From: Rheinheimera pleomorphica | GTDB taxonomy: Bacteria > Pseudomonadota > Gammaproteobacteria > Enterobacterales > Alteromonadaceae | Assembly (NCBI RefSeq): GCF_011634895.1 | Contig: NZ_SIRR01000012.1 | Coordinates: forward strand, 124,001 to 188,000 | DNA length: 64,000 nucleotides | Reading direction: 5' to 3' | In this document: positions 1 to 7,824 of the stretch, one piece after another | Numbering within the stretch: position 1 is the stretch's first letter | Layout of the letters: each line of letters begins with the position of its first letter | Notes under the pieces: generated by a model | The model's input: only the letters and a program-made list of their open reading frames with translations | Told to the model about the DNA's origin: nothing | Databases searched by the model: none | Program-made: the position numbers and the translations under genes

Positions 1-1332
1 GCGCTGGCGGTATCGTTATCTGGCCGGGTTGGCGTTGGTAATATTGCCGGTGTAGCGGCTGCTATAGGTTTTGGTGGCCCGGGCGCCATTTTTTGGATGT
101 GGGTCGTCGCGTTTTTAGGCGCCAGTACTGCTTATGTCGAATCGACACTGGGGCAACTGTATAAAGTGGAAGAAAATGGCCAGTACCGCGGTGGCCCGGC
201 GTACTATTTTGAACGCTGCCTGGGGTGGCGTTGGTTGGGCATTTTGTTTGCGGTATCGGCTATTATAGGCTGCGGTATCTTTTTACCCGGTGTACAGGCC
301 AATGCAGTAGGTAATGCGGTGACGCAGATTTTCGGCGAAGGGGCTATGGTTGTCACTACTTTTGGCGAGGTAGGCACCTATAAGCTGATCGCGCTGGCGG
401 TGATCCTGATAGTACTGGCGTTTATCATTTTCGGTGGTATTAAGCGGATTGCGCATTTTACCCAGATAGTGGTGCCTTTTATGGCGCTGGGTTACATCGT
501 GATGGCGCTGATTGTTGTGTTTCTGAATATGGATAAAGTGCCAGGCATTTTCAGCTTAATTTTATCCGATGCCTTTACTGCACAAGCCGGTTTTGGTGCT
601 GCCATAGGCTGGGGGGTAAAACGGGGTATTTATTCCAACGAAGCGGGTCAGGGCACAGGGCCACATGCCGCAGCCGCCGCAGAAGTCGAGCATCCATCAC
701 AGCAGGGCCTGGTACAAGCGTTTTCGGTATATGTTGATACATTATTTGTTTGTACCGCGACGGCACTGATGATTTTAATTACCCAACAATACAATGTGGT
801 CGGTGAGCTGACAGATGGCAGTTTTATCGTGCAAAATGTAGACGCTGCGACTGAAATAGGCTCTGCGGCCTTTACCCAAATGGCGCTTTTAAGCGTATTT
901 GGTAACTTTGGTCAGGTGTTTGTCGGTCTGGCGCTGTTTTTCTTCGCTTTCACCACCATTTTGGCCTACTACTACATTACCGAAACCAATGTCGCTTACT
1001 TAAACCGGGTGTTTAATAACAAGCTGCCAACTTTAGTGTTTAAGCTGCTACTGATGTTTATGGTGGCCTATGGCACAGTAAACAGTGCAGGCTACATTTG
1101 GAATATCGGCGATATTGGCGTTGGGTTAATGGCCTGGGTTAACGTACTGGGTATATTGGCGATTTTCTTTATGTACAAGCCAACCATGCGCTGCCTGCGT
1201 GATTTCGAGCAGCAGAAAAAAGCCGGTGGGGCTATCAGTTTTGATCCGGTTAAACTTGGCATTACCAATGCCACCTTCTGGGAGAAAAAACTGGCTAAAG
1301 CGCAGGCTGAGCAGGATAAGCATTTACCTTAG
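1..1332 (+). CDS. Sodium:alanine/amino-acid symporter, AGCS family (5' end outside window)
   Basis: The open frame runs in from the window edge with no start of its own, so the N-terminus is missing; 443 residues are visible. The visible part begins with a GVGNIAGVAAAIGFGGPGA stretch and continues with FWMW, a signature of the alanine/glycine:cation symporter (AlsT/DagA) family. Several hydrophobic segments follow, and the conserved YSNEAGQGTGPHAAAAA motif lies about 200 residues in. The family imports small neutral amino acids with Na+ across the inner membrane; the exact substrate cannot be read from the sequence. It converges on the ABC exporter gene, with a shared terminator between them. 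Confidence 0.9.
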   Translation, partial: ALAVSLSGRVGVGNIAGVAAAIGFGGPGAIFWMWVVAFLGASTAYVESTLGQLYKVEENGQYRGGPAYYFERCLGWRWLGILFAVSAIIGCGIFLPGVQANAVGNAVTQIFGEGAMVVTTFGEVGTYKLIALAVILIVLAFIIFGGIKRIAHFTQIVVPFMALGYIVMALIVVFLNMDKVPGIFSLILSDAFTAQAGFGAAIGWGVKRGIYSNEAGQGTGPHAAAAAEVEHPSQQGLVQAFSVYVDTLFVCTATALMILITQQYNVVGELTDGSFIVQNVDAATEIGSAAFTQMALLSVFGNFGQVFVGLALFFFAFTTILAYYYITETNVAYLNRVFNNKLPTLVFKLLLMFMVAYGTVNSAGYIWNIGDIGVGLMAWVNVLGILAIFFMYKPTMRCLRDFEQQKKAGGAISFDPVKLGITNATFWEKKLAKAQAEQDKHLP

Positions 1333-1366
1333 TCAGGTAGGGCATGTTGCAGGCAACATTTAGGAC

Positions 1367-1398
1367 AAAAAAGCCCGGCATAAATGCCGGGCTTTTTT
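1367..1398. terminator. Bidirectional rho-independent terminator
   Basis: A stem AGCCCGGCA / TGCCGGGCT with a TAAA loop is flanked by an A-run on the left and a T-run on the right, so it can stop transcripts from both convergent neighbours. Confidence 0.9.
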
Positions 1399-1412
1399 GG
1401 GGGTTGGCGGCG

Positions 1413-3260
1413 TTAATCTACACCGATAAAACCACCGGTTTGATGCGCCCATAGCTGGGCGTAAATACCGCCGCTGGCAATCAGCTCGCTGTGGCTGCCT
1501 TGCTCTACAATGCGGCCCTGATCTAACACGATAAGCCGGTCCATCTGGGCGATAGTGGATAAGCGGTGGGCGATGGCGATCACGGTTTTGCCGTGCATTA
1601 GCGTATTTAAACTGGCTTGTATTGCCGCTTCTACTTCAGAGTCCAGCGCTGAGGTGGCTTCATCCAGAATAAGAATGGGCGCATTTTTCAGCAGCACCCG
1701 GGCAATAGCAATACGCTGGCGTTGGCCGCCGGACAGTTTTACACCGCGTTCGCCCACCTGCGCATCAAAGCCGATATTACCTTTAGGATCGGTTAAATCA
1801 TGAATAAAATCAATGGCCTCAGCCTGTTCCGCCGCTTGTATCAGTTCAGCCTCTGTCGCATCAGGTTTGCCATAAACAATGTTGTCTCGCACCGAGCGGT
1901 GTAGCAAAGAGGTGTCCTGGGTTACCATGGCAATATGCTGGCGCAGGCTTTCCTGGCTGACTTGGCTGATATCCTGGCCATCGATCAGAATATTGCCGCT
2001 TTCGACATCATAAAACCGCAATAACAGGTTAACCAGCGTCGATTTACCGGCGCCGGAGCGGCCAACTAAACCGACTTTTTCACCTGGTTTAATCTGCAGG
2101 TTCAGCTGCTGTAGTACCGGAGCCTTGCCGTTGTCGCTGCCAGCTTTACCGTAATTAAAACAAACATTATTAAAGCTGATTGCGCCGTGTTGTACCGCAA
2201 GCGGTTTGGCATCTGGTGCATCCAGAACCTGTGCCGGTTGCGACAAAGTGGTAATGCCATCGGCCACTGTGCCGATATTTTCAAACAGGCTGCTGATTTC
2301 CCACATGATCCACTGCGCCATACCGTTTAAGCGCAGCGCCAGACTTACCGCTATAGCAATGGCACCAACGCTTATCGCACTGTCGGCCCATAAATAAATA
2401 GAGAGCGCGGCGATGCTGAACACCAACAAGTAATTCAGGGTTTGCACCGATACGCTCAGGCCGGTGGCTAAACGCATTTGCCGGTACACCGGTTTTAAGA
2501 ATACTTCCATACTGTCACGGGCATAGGCTTCTTCACGGTTAGTATGCGAAAACAGCTTAATGGTCGTGATGTTGGTGTAGCTATCGACAATGCGGCCTGT
2601 CATCTCAGAGCGGGCATCGGCCTGGCGGGTTGACGCCGCTTTTAGCCGGGGCACAAAGTAAAACTGCATCGCGATATAAATAGCTAACCACACCAGCATC
2701 GGAATAATAAGCCGCAGATCGGCGTCGGCAATAAAAAATAACATGGAGCCGAAATACACCAGGATATATACCATAACATCGAGCAGCTTCATGACCGTTT
2801 CACGCACGGCTAAGGAGGTTTGCATCACTTTAGTGGCAATACGACCGGCAAAATCATTCTGATAAAAACTGATGCTCTGGCGCAGTAAATAGCGATGCGC
2901 CAACCAGCGGATTGACATTGGGTAATTGCCCAGTAAAGTTTGATGCACGATAGCAGCGTGAAAAAAGCTTAATGCCGGTAATAAGATTACGGTGACGACC
3001 GCCATTTTGATTAAGGTTGCCCGCTCAGTGGTGAATAAGGCCTCGGGCTCATTTTGCACCAGCCAGTCAACTAACTGGCCCATAAAGCTGAACAGTGATA
3101 CCTCCAGCATTGCCAGTAAGGCTGTGCTGAGGGACATCAGAATAAGTGACGCTTCCATACCCTTAGTGTAATGCCGGCAAAACGCCAGTATGCCTTTGGG
3201 CGGTTGGCTGGGCTCAATGGCCGGAAAAGGTTTAATAATACGCTCGAAGAAACTTAGCAT
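1413..3260 (-). CDS. ABC exporter, fused membrane and ATPase domains (MsbA/MdlB-like half-transporter)
   Basis: 615 aa, the usual length of a bacterial half-size type IV ABC exporter that works as a homodimer in the inner membrane. Residues about 1-330 hold the transmembrane domain (hydrophobic stretches near 40-60, 85-105, 160-200 and 275-310). The nucleotide-binding domain follows, with Walker A GRSGAGKST near 400, the signature LSGGQRQR near 510, Walker B ILILDEA and a downstream H-loop (AHRLST). The export substrate is unknown; lipid, peptide or drug are all possible. It is a lone gene divergent from ribA, and a nested inverted repeat sits directly upstream of the start. Confidence 0.9.
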   Translation of the reverse strand: MLSFFERIIKPFPAIEPSQPPKGILAFCRHYTKGMEASLILMSLSTALLAMLEVSLFSFMGQLVDWLVQNEPEALFTTERATLIKMAVVTVILLPALSFFHAAIVHQTLLGNYPMSIRWLAHRYLLRQSISFYQNDFAGRIATKVMQTSLAVRETVMKLLDVMVYILVYFGSMLFFIADADLRLIIPMLVWLAIYIAMQFYFVPRLKAASTRQADARSEMTGRIVDSYTNITTIKLFSHTNREEAYARDSMEVFLKPVYRQMRLATGLSVSVQTLNYLLVFSIAALSIYLWADSAISVGAIAIAVSLALRLNGMAQWIMWEISSLFENIGTVADGITTLSQPAQVLDAPDAKPLAVQHGAISFNNVCFNYGKAGSDNGKAPVLQQLNLQIKPGEKVGLVGRSGAGKSTLVNLLLRFYDVESGNILIDGQDISQVSQESLRQHIAMVTQDTSLLHRSVRDNIVYGKPDATEAELIQAAEQAEAIDFIHDLTDPKGNIGFDAQVGERGVKLSGGQRQRIAIARVLLKNAPILILDEATSALDSEVEAAIQASLNTLMHGKTVIAIAHRLSTIAQMDRLIVLDQGRIVEQGSHSELIASGGIYAQLWAHQTGGFIGVD

Positions 3261-3262
3261 GA

Positions 3263-3327
3263 CAGTTAACCGCTAACAAAAAGAGCGGCTATTGTAGCCG
3301 TTTTAGCGGAAAAAGTGTGGTTAACTG
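3263..3327. repeat. Nested inverted repeat in the ABC exporter / ribA intergenic region
   Basis: Three arms are nested: outer CAGTTAAC (3263-3270) with GTTAACTG (3320-3327), middle CCGCTAA (3270-3276) with TTAGCGG (3303-3309), and inner CGGCTA TTG TAGCCG (3286-3300). It begins 3 bp upstream of the ABC exporter start codon, so it would fold in that gene's leader or form an operator. Function unknown. Confidence 0.6.
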
Positions 3328-3412
3328 CGCTAGTTCTCGGCTGTGCTGCGATGCGATCAGCCTGCTTTTTGTTATATTGTCACATTTTGTTGCACGCTGC
3401 GGCGATGAACGC

Positions 3413-3421
3413 TGCTATAAT
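3413..3421 (+). promoter_or_regulatory. Extended -10 promoter for ribA
   Basis: TG-C-TATAAT is a perfect extended -10 element; no good -35 is seen at standard spacing. It would give a leader of about 100 nt before ribA. No FMN riboswitch motif is visible in that leader. Confidence 0.6.
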
Positions 3422-3525
3422 GCCAGCATTGCTGTCACCTTTGCCGTTGCCAGCTTGAATTGTTGCTGTGGCGGCCCAATTAAGCCTGTGCTGTGGACTG
3501 TGCGGCTGTTTTATTGAGACGTATT

Positions 3526-4107
3526 ATGAAATTAAAACTTGTAACCTCAACGCTGTTGCCTACGCCTTTTGCCGAGTTTCGTTTACACGGCTTTGAGGCG
3601 CCCAATGGCAAAGAGCATGTCGCGCTGACCCTAGGTGATGTCAGCGGTGCTGAACCCGTTTTAGCCCGCGTGCACTCTGAGTGCTTAACCGGTGATGCAT
3701 TATTTAGCCTGCGCTGTGACTGCGGCCCACAATTGGAAGCGGCGATGCGTAAAATTGCCGATTTAGGCCGCGGCTGTATTTTATATTTGCGTCAGGAAGG
3801 CCGTGGCATAGGGCTAATTAATAAGATCCGTGCTTATGCCGAGCAGGATAAAGGCCTGGATACGGTAGAAGCGAATGAGATCCTCGGTTTTTTACCGGAT
3901 ATGCGCGAGTATGACATTGCCGCGCAAATGTTCGAGCAATTAGGCATTAAGCAAATACGCCTATTGACCAACAACCCGCGTAAGCTAAAAGCCTTGACCG
4001 ATGCCGGTGTTAATGTGTTGGAGCGGGTGCAGCACAGGGTTAAAACCAGTGCGCACAGCCACCGTTATCTGGCAACAAAAGCCAGTAAACTGGGGCATTT
4101 GCCATAA
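3526..4107 (+). CDS. ribA: GTP cyclohydrolase II
   Basis: This is the first enzyme of riboflavin synthesis, converting GTP to 2,5-diamino-6-ribosylamino-pyrimidinone 5'-phosphate, formate and pyrophosphate. The start at MKLKLVTS gives 193 aa, close to the roughly 196 aa of the E. coli enzyme; an in-frame start 33 nt upstream would add a non-conserved leader. The zinc ligands are visible as Cys53, Cys64 and Cys66 ([17 protein letters not shown]). They are followed by the GTP-binding [11 protein letters not shown] motif and the C-terminal LTNNPRK segment. It stands alone as RibA, not fused to a RibB domain. Confidence 0.95.
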   Translation: MKLKLVTSTLLPTPFAEFRLHGFEAPNGKEHVALTLGDVSGAEPVLARVHSECLTGDALFSLRCDCGPQLEAAMRKIADLGRGCILYLRQEGRGIGLINKIRAYAEQDKGLDTVEANEILGFLPDMREYDIAAQMFEQLGIKQIRLLTNNPRKLKALTDAGVNVLERVQHRVKTSAHSHRYLATKASKLGHLP

Positions 4108-4185
4108 AGCGGTTATGGCTGCGATTAACGGTGTGCTGTGGTATGCTTGCCGCCGTTTTATCATCTTTTAACACAGGATATCCCT

Positions 4186-4653
4186 TTGACTCCGAATGAC
4201 GTACTGCGCAGTCTGCGCTACAGCCTGAACGTGCACGACTATGGCATGATAGATATTTTCGCCCTGACTGGCGTAACGGTTAGCAAAGAGCAGGTGGTAG
4301 CCTGGCTGAAAAAAGACGAAGACGAAGGCTATGCGCCGATTAGCGATGAGCTGATGGCTGGTTTCTTAAATGGTCTGATTATTCAACGTCGTGGCGCTAA
4401 AGATGGCGCTATACCTGAGCCAGAGAAGCGGCTGAATCACAATATTATGCTGCGCAAACTGAAAATAGCCTTCGACTTAAAAGACGATGATATTATAGCG
4501 TTGTTGCAAAGCGCAGATTTTCGCTTAAGCAAACATGAGCTAAGTGCATTTTTCCGCCGGCCGGATCATAAGCATTACCGCGAATGTCAGGACCAGGTGT
4601 TGCGCTATTTTCTACGCGGTATTCAACTGAAATTCCGTCCCGGCAGCAGCTGA
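4186..4653 (+). CDS. DUF1456 (YehS-like) protein
   Basis: 155 aa from a TTG start. TTG is preferred because AGGA lies 7 nt upstream and the protein then begins TPNDVLRSLRY, matching the N-terminus of E. coli YehS. An upstream GTG (4138) would add 16 unrelated residues. The family contains two copies of a short helical unit, and both are visible: DVLRSLRYSLNV near residue 4 and NIMLRKLKIAFDLKDDDI near 87. DPD/PDHKHYRECQDQ and LRYFLRG near the C-terminus are conserved in the family. The biochemical role is unknown. It follows ribA at short distance, with no obvious terminator between them. Confidence 0.85.
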   Translation: MTPNDVLRSLRYSLNVHDYGMIDIFALTGVTVSKEQVVAWLKKDEDEGYAPISDELMAGFLNGLIIQRRGAKDGAIPEPEKRLNHNIMLRKLKIAFDLKDDDIIALLQSADFRLSKHELSAFFRRPDHKHYRECQDQVLRYFLRGIQLKFRPGSS

Positions 4654-4670
4654 TCCCACAGCACAGTTAA

Positions 4671-4679
4671 TGTTATACT
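4671..4679 (+). promoter_or_regulatory. Extended -10 promoter for ydiJ-like gene
   Basis: TG-T-TATACT sits about 31 nt upstream of the ATG at 4710, so the leader would be about 25 nt. It lies just after the preceding gene's stop codon. Confidence 0.5.
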
Positions 4680-4709
4680 GCAGCCACTTATTGTGAAGTG
4701 TCTGCAGTT

Positions 4710-7700
4710 ATGATCCCAAAGCTTAATCCCGAATTAGCGCTGGATGCCAGCATAGTCGCCTATAGCAAAGCCTTAGTTGCTGCCGGCTTTAGTGGTGATA
4801 TTGAAACCAGTTATGGTGCCCGTCTGGCGGTGGCCACTGACAACAGCATTTATCAGGCATTGCCACAGGCGGTACTACACCCCAAATGCACCGAAGATTT
4901 GGTGATCCTAACGTCGCTGGCGCAAACCTCCAGTTTTTCGCATATTAAATTCAGCCCGCGCGGTGGTGGTACCGGCACCAATGGTCAAGCACTGACTGAA
5001 CATGTGGTGGTGGACTTATCACGCCATATGCGCGGTATCCTGGAAATAAACGTCGAGCAGCGCTGGGTGAGAGTACAGGCCGGGGTCATTAAAGATCAAC
5101 TGAATGCGTTTTTAAAACCCTATGGTTTCTTCTTCGCGCCGGATCTGTCGACCTCTAACCGCGCGACCATTGGCGGTATGATCAATACCGATGCCTCTGG
5201 GCAGGGCTCGCTGGTGTACGGTAAAACCAGCGACCATGTGCTGGCGCTTAAAACTGTACTGATTGATGGCAATATTTTAAACAGCCATAAGATGGCCACC
5301 TTCGAAGCTGAGCACCGTGCTGAGCAGCCCAATAGCATTGGCCGTATTTATCGTCAGGTGCTTGATAGCTGTCGTGACTTCAGACCACAAATTTTAGAAA
5401 AATTTCCGCGTTTAAACCGCTTTTTAACCGGTTATGACTTAGAGCATGTGTTTAATGACGATTTAACCGAGTTTGATTTATCGCGCATTATTACCGGCTC
5501 TGAAGGCTCCTTGGGCTTTGTGGTGGAAGCCAAGCTGAATATTACGCCGATCGCCAAATACAAATGCCTGGTCAATGTAAAATATGACAGCTTTGAAAGT
5601 GCATTGCGCAACGCGCCCTTCTTAGTGGCTGCAGAGGCAACATCAGTTGAAACTGTTGATAGCAAGGTACTGGATCTGGCCCGCGGTGACATTATCTGGC
5701 ATCAGGTAAAAGACTTGATCACCGATGTGCCCGGCAGCGATATGCAGGGCCTGAACATGGTGGAGTATAACAGCGAAGATCAAACTGAAATTGAGCAAAA
5801 AATAGCCTCGCTCACCGCCAGATTAGACAATGCTGTTTCCAGTAAAACCGATGGCATTATCGGCTATCAGCTGACGTACGATAACGCGGCGATCAGTAAT
5901 ATCTACGCCATGCGTAAAAAAGCGGTGGGTTTGCTGGGTAATACCAAAGGCAGGCAAAAGCCACTGGCCTTTGCCGAGGACACCGCAGTACCGCCAGAGA
6001 ATCTGGCTGACTTTATTATGGAGTTTCGCGCATTACTGGACAGCCATGGCTTGCAATACGGCATGTTTGGCCATGTTGATGCCGGTGTACTGCATGTACG
6101 TCCGGCGTTGGACTTGTGTGATCCGGCTCAGGAGCAGCTGCTGCGTAGCATTTCCGATCAGGTGGTTGCCTTAACCGCAAAGTATGGCGGCCTGATGTGG
6201 GGCGAGCATGGCAAGGGCTATCGCAGTGAATACGGCCCGGCATTTTTCGGTGATGCCTTGTTTAGCGAATTACGTAAAATTAAAGCGGCTTTTGACCCGC
6301 GTAACAGGGTTAACCCCGGCAAAATTTGTACGCCGTTTAACAGCGCGGACAGCTTAGTGTCGGTAGATGGCCAAAAGCGCGCCTGGTTTGACCGACAAAT
6401 TCCGGTAGCGGTTAAAGATAGCTTTGACAGCAGCTTAAATTGCAATGGCAATGGCCTGTGTTTTAACTATGAAGAAAGCTCGCCGATGTGTCCGTCCAGC
6501 AAGGTCACCAAAGACAGGCGCCACAGCCCGAAAGGCCGGGCCGGATTAATGCGGGAATGGTTACGTTTGGCGCAGCAGCAAGGGGTAGATGTGTTGGCCC
6601 AGGAGCAACACTTGCTGCGCCAGTCAGCCGGCATAACCGGTTTGTGGCAGCGGATTAAAAACAGCCTGGCCAAACACCGTGGCGAAGCGGATTTTTCGCA
6701 TGAAGTGATGGCGGCGATGGAAGGCTGTCTGGCGTGCAAAGCCTGTGCTGGCCAGTGTCCGATTAAAGTGGATGTGCCATCGTTTCGCGCCCGTTTTCTT
6801 CAGTTGTACCACAGCCGTTATCTGCGTCCGGCCAAAGACTATATCGTAGGCAATATCGAGCGCACGGCACCCTGGCTGGCTAAAGCGCCAAGGCTGGTAA
6901 ATTTTGTCGTAAAACAAAAGGCCACGGCAGCCTTATTAGAGAAAACGGTCGGTTATGTGGATACCCCGCTGCTGTCAGTACCCACCCTGGCACAGCAGGT
7001 GGGGCAGCGTTATCGCTTTGATTTGGCGCAAATAACCCAGCTCACGGCAGATGAGCGCAAGCGTACAGTGCTGCTGGTGCAAGACCCTTTTACCAGCTTT
7101 TATGAAGCGGAGCTGGTGGCTGATGCGCTGCAATTACTGGAAAAACTGGGATTCAGGCCGGTGTTACTGCCGTTTTTACCGAATGGCAAGCCACAGCATG
7201 TAAAAGGCTTTTTGCGTCAGTTTGCTAAAACGGCGGCCAACGCGGCTGAGTTTCTCAATCAACTGTCACAGCTGGATATGCCGTTATTGGGTTTAGATGC
7301 GTCTTTGGTGTTGGTCTATCGCGACGAATACACTAAAGCGCTGGGTGACAAACGGGGCGATTTTAACGTGCAATTGCTGCACGAGTGGCTGGTGCAGCAA
7401 GCGCTGCCAAAAGCAACCGGCGAGGGCGCCTATTTATTATTGGCGCATTGCACCGAAAAAACAGCATTACCGGCAACAGAAAAAGCTTGGCAACAGATTT
7501 ATGCCCAGGTGGGTTTATCGCTTAAGCCGATAAGCGTAGGCTGTTGCGGTATGGCGGGTACTTATGGCCACGAGGCGCAAAATCAGCACAATAGTAAAGC
7601 CCTGTTTGATATGAGCTGGCGACAGCCGGTAGAACAACATGGTATTGAGAATATTCTGGTGACAGGGTTTTCCTGTCGTAGCCAGGTTAAACGTTTGGTG

Positions 7701-7754
7701 GGCGATAAACCGCGGCATCCGCTACAGGTGCTGCTGGCGCAATTGCAGCGCTAA
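4710..7754 (+). CDS. ydiJ: YdiJ-like FAD-linked oxidase with Fe-S domains
   Basis: 1014 aa from ATG (a GTG 12 nt upstream is less likely; homologues begin MIP). The N-terminal FAD-binding PCMH-type domain carries RGGGTGTNGQ near residue 90. A FAD-oxidase C-terminal domain follows, with WGEHGKGYRSEYG near 500. Next come ferredoxin-like cysteines (CNGNGLCF and SPMCPS near 580-600; CLACKACAGQCP near 680) and a C-terminal CCG-type domain (VGCCGMAGTYGHE near 945). The fold is that of D-2-hydroxyacid dehydrogenases such as GlpC/GlcD fusions. E. coli YdiJ has been reported as a D-2-hydroxyglutarate dehydrogenase; that substrate is inference here. Electrons probably pass via Fe-S clusters to the respiratory chain. 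Confidence 0.9.
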   Translation: MIPKLNPELALDASIVAYSKALVAAGFSGDIETSYGARLAVATDNSIYQALPQAVLHPKCTEDLVILTSLAQTSSFSHIKFSPRGGGTGTNGQALTEHVVVDLSRHMRGILEINVEQRWVRVQAGVIKDQLNAFLKPYGFFFAPDLSTSNRATIGGMINTDASGQGSLVYGKTSDHVLALKTVLIDGNILNSHKMATFEAEHRAEQPNSIGRIYRQVLDSCRDFRPQILEKFPRLNRFLTGYDLEHVFNDDLTEFDLSRIITGSEGSLGFVVEAKLNITPIAKYKCLVNVKYDSFESALRNAPFLVAAEATSVETVDSKVLDLARGDIIWHQVKDLITDVPGSDMQGLNMVEYNSEDQTEIEQKIASLTARLDNAVSSKTDGIIGYQLTYDNAAISNIYAMRKKAVGLLGNTKGRQKPLAFAEDTAVPPENLADFIMEFRALLDSHGLQYGMFGHVDAGVLHVRPALDLCDPAQEQLLRSISDQVVALTAKYGGLMWGEHGKGYRSEYGPAFFGDALFSELRKIKAAFDPRNRVNPGKICTPFNSADSLVSVDGQKRAWFDRQIPVAVKDSFDSSLNCNGNGLCFNYEESSPMCPSSKVTKDRRHSPKGRAGLMREWLRLAQQQGVDVLAQEQHLLRQSAGITGLWQRIKNSLAKHRGEADFSHEVMAAMEGCLACKACAGQCPIKVDVPSFRARFLQLYHSRYLRPAKDYIVGNIERTAPWLAKAPRLVNFVVKQKATAALLEKTVGYVDTPLLSVPTLAQQVGQRYRFDLAQITQLTADERKRTVLLVQDPFTSFYEAELVADALQLLEKLGFRPVLLPFLPNGKPQHVKGFLRQFAKTAANAAEFLNQLSQLDMPLLGLDASLVLVYRDEYTKALGDKRGDFNVQLLHEWLVQQALPKATGEGAYLLLAHCTEKTALPATEKAWQQIYAQVGLSLKPISVGCCGMAGTYGHEAQNQHNSKALFDMSWRQPVEQHGIENILVTGFSCRSQVKRLVGDKPRHPLQVLLAQLQR
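5199..5206 (+). other. KOPS-like octamer (GGGCAGGG)
   Basis: Matches GGGNAGGG, the FtsK-orienting sequence of E. coli, on the plus strand, pointing right towards the dif sites at 37-45 kb. Confidence 0.5.
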
Positions 7755-7770
7755 AAGCGCTCTTGGCTTT

Positions 7771-7812
7771 ACACAATAAAAAAATCCGCCGCAGCGGATT
7801 TTTTTATTGTGT
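7771..7812. terminator. Strong bidirectional terminator
   Basis: A perfect 19-bp stem (7771-7789 with 7794-7812) with a short CGCA loop contains seven A and seven T residues on its two arms. It separates the convergent ydiJ-like and TonB-receptor genes. Confidence 0.9.
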
Positions 7813-7824
7813 ACATCAGCGTTA

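Noticed and set aside
3422-3525. FMN riboswitch upstream of ribA
   Set aside because: None of the conserved RFN-element segments is visible in the leader.
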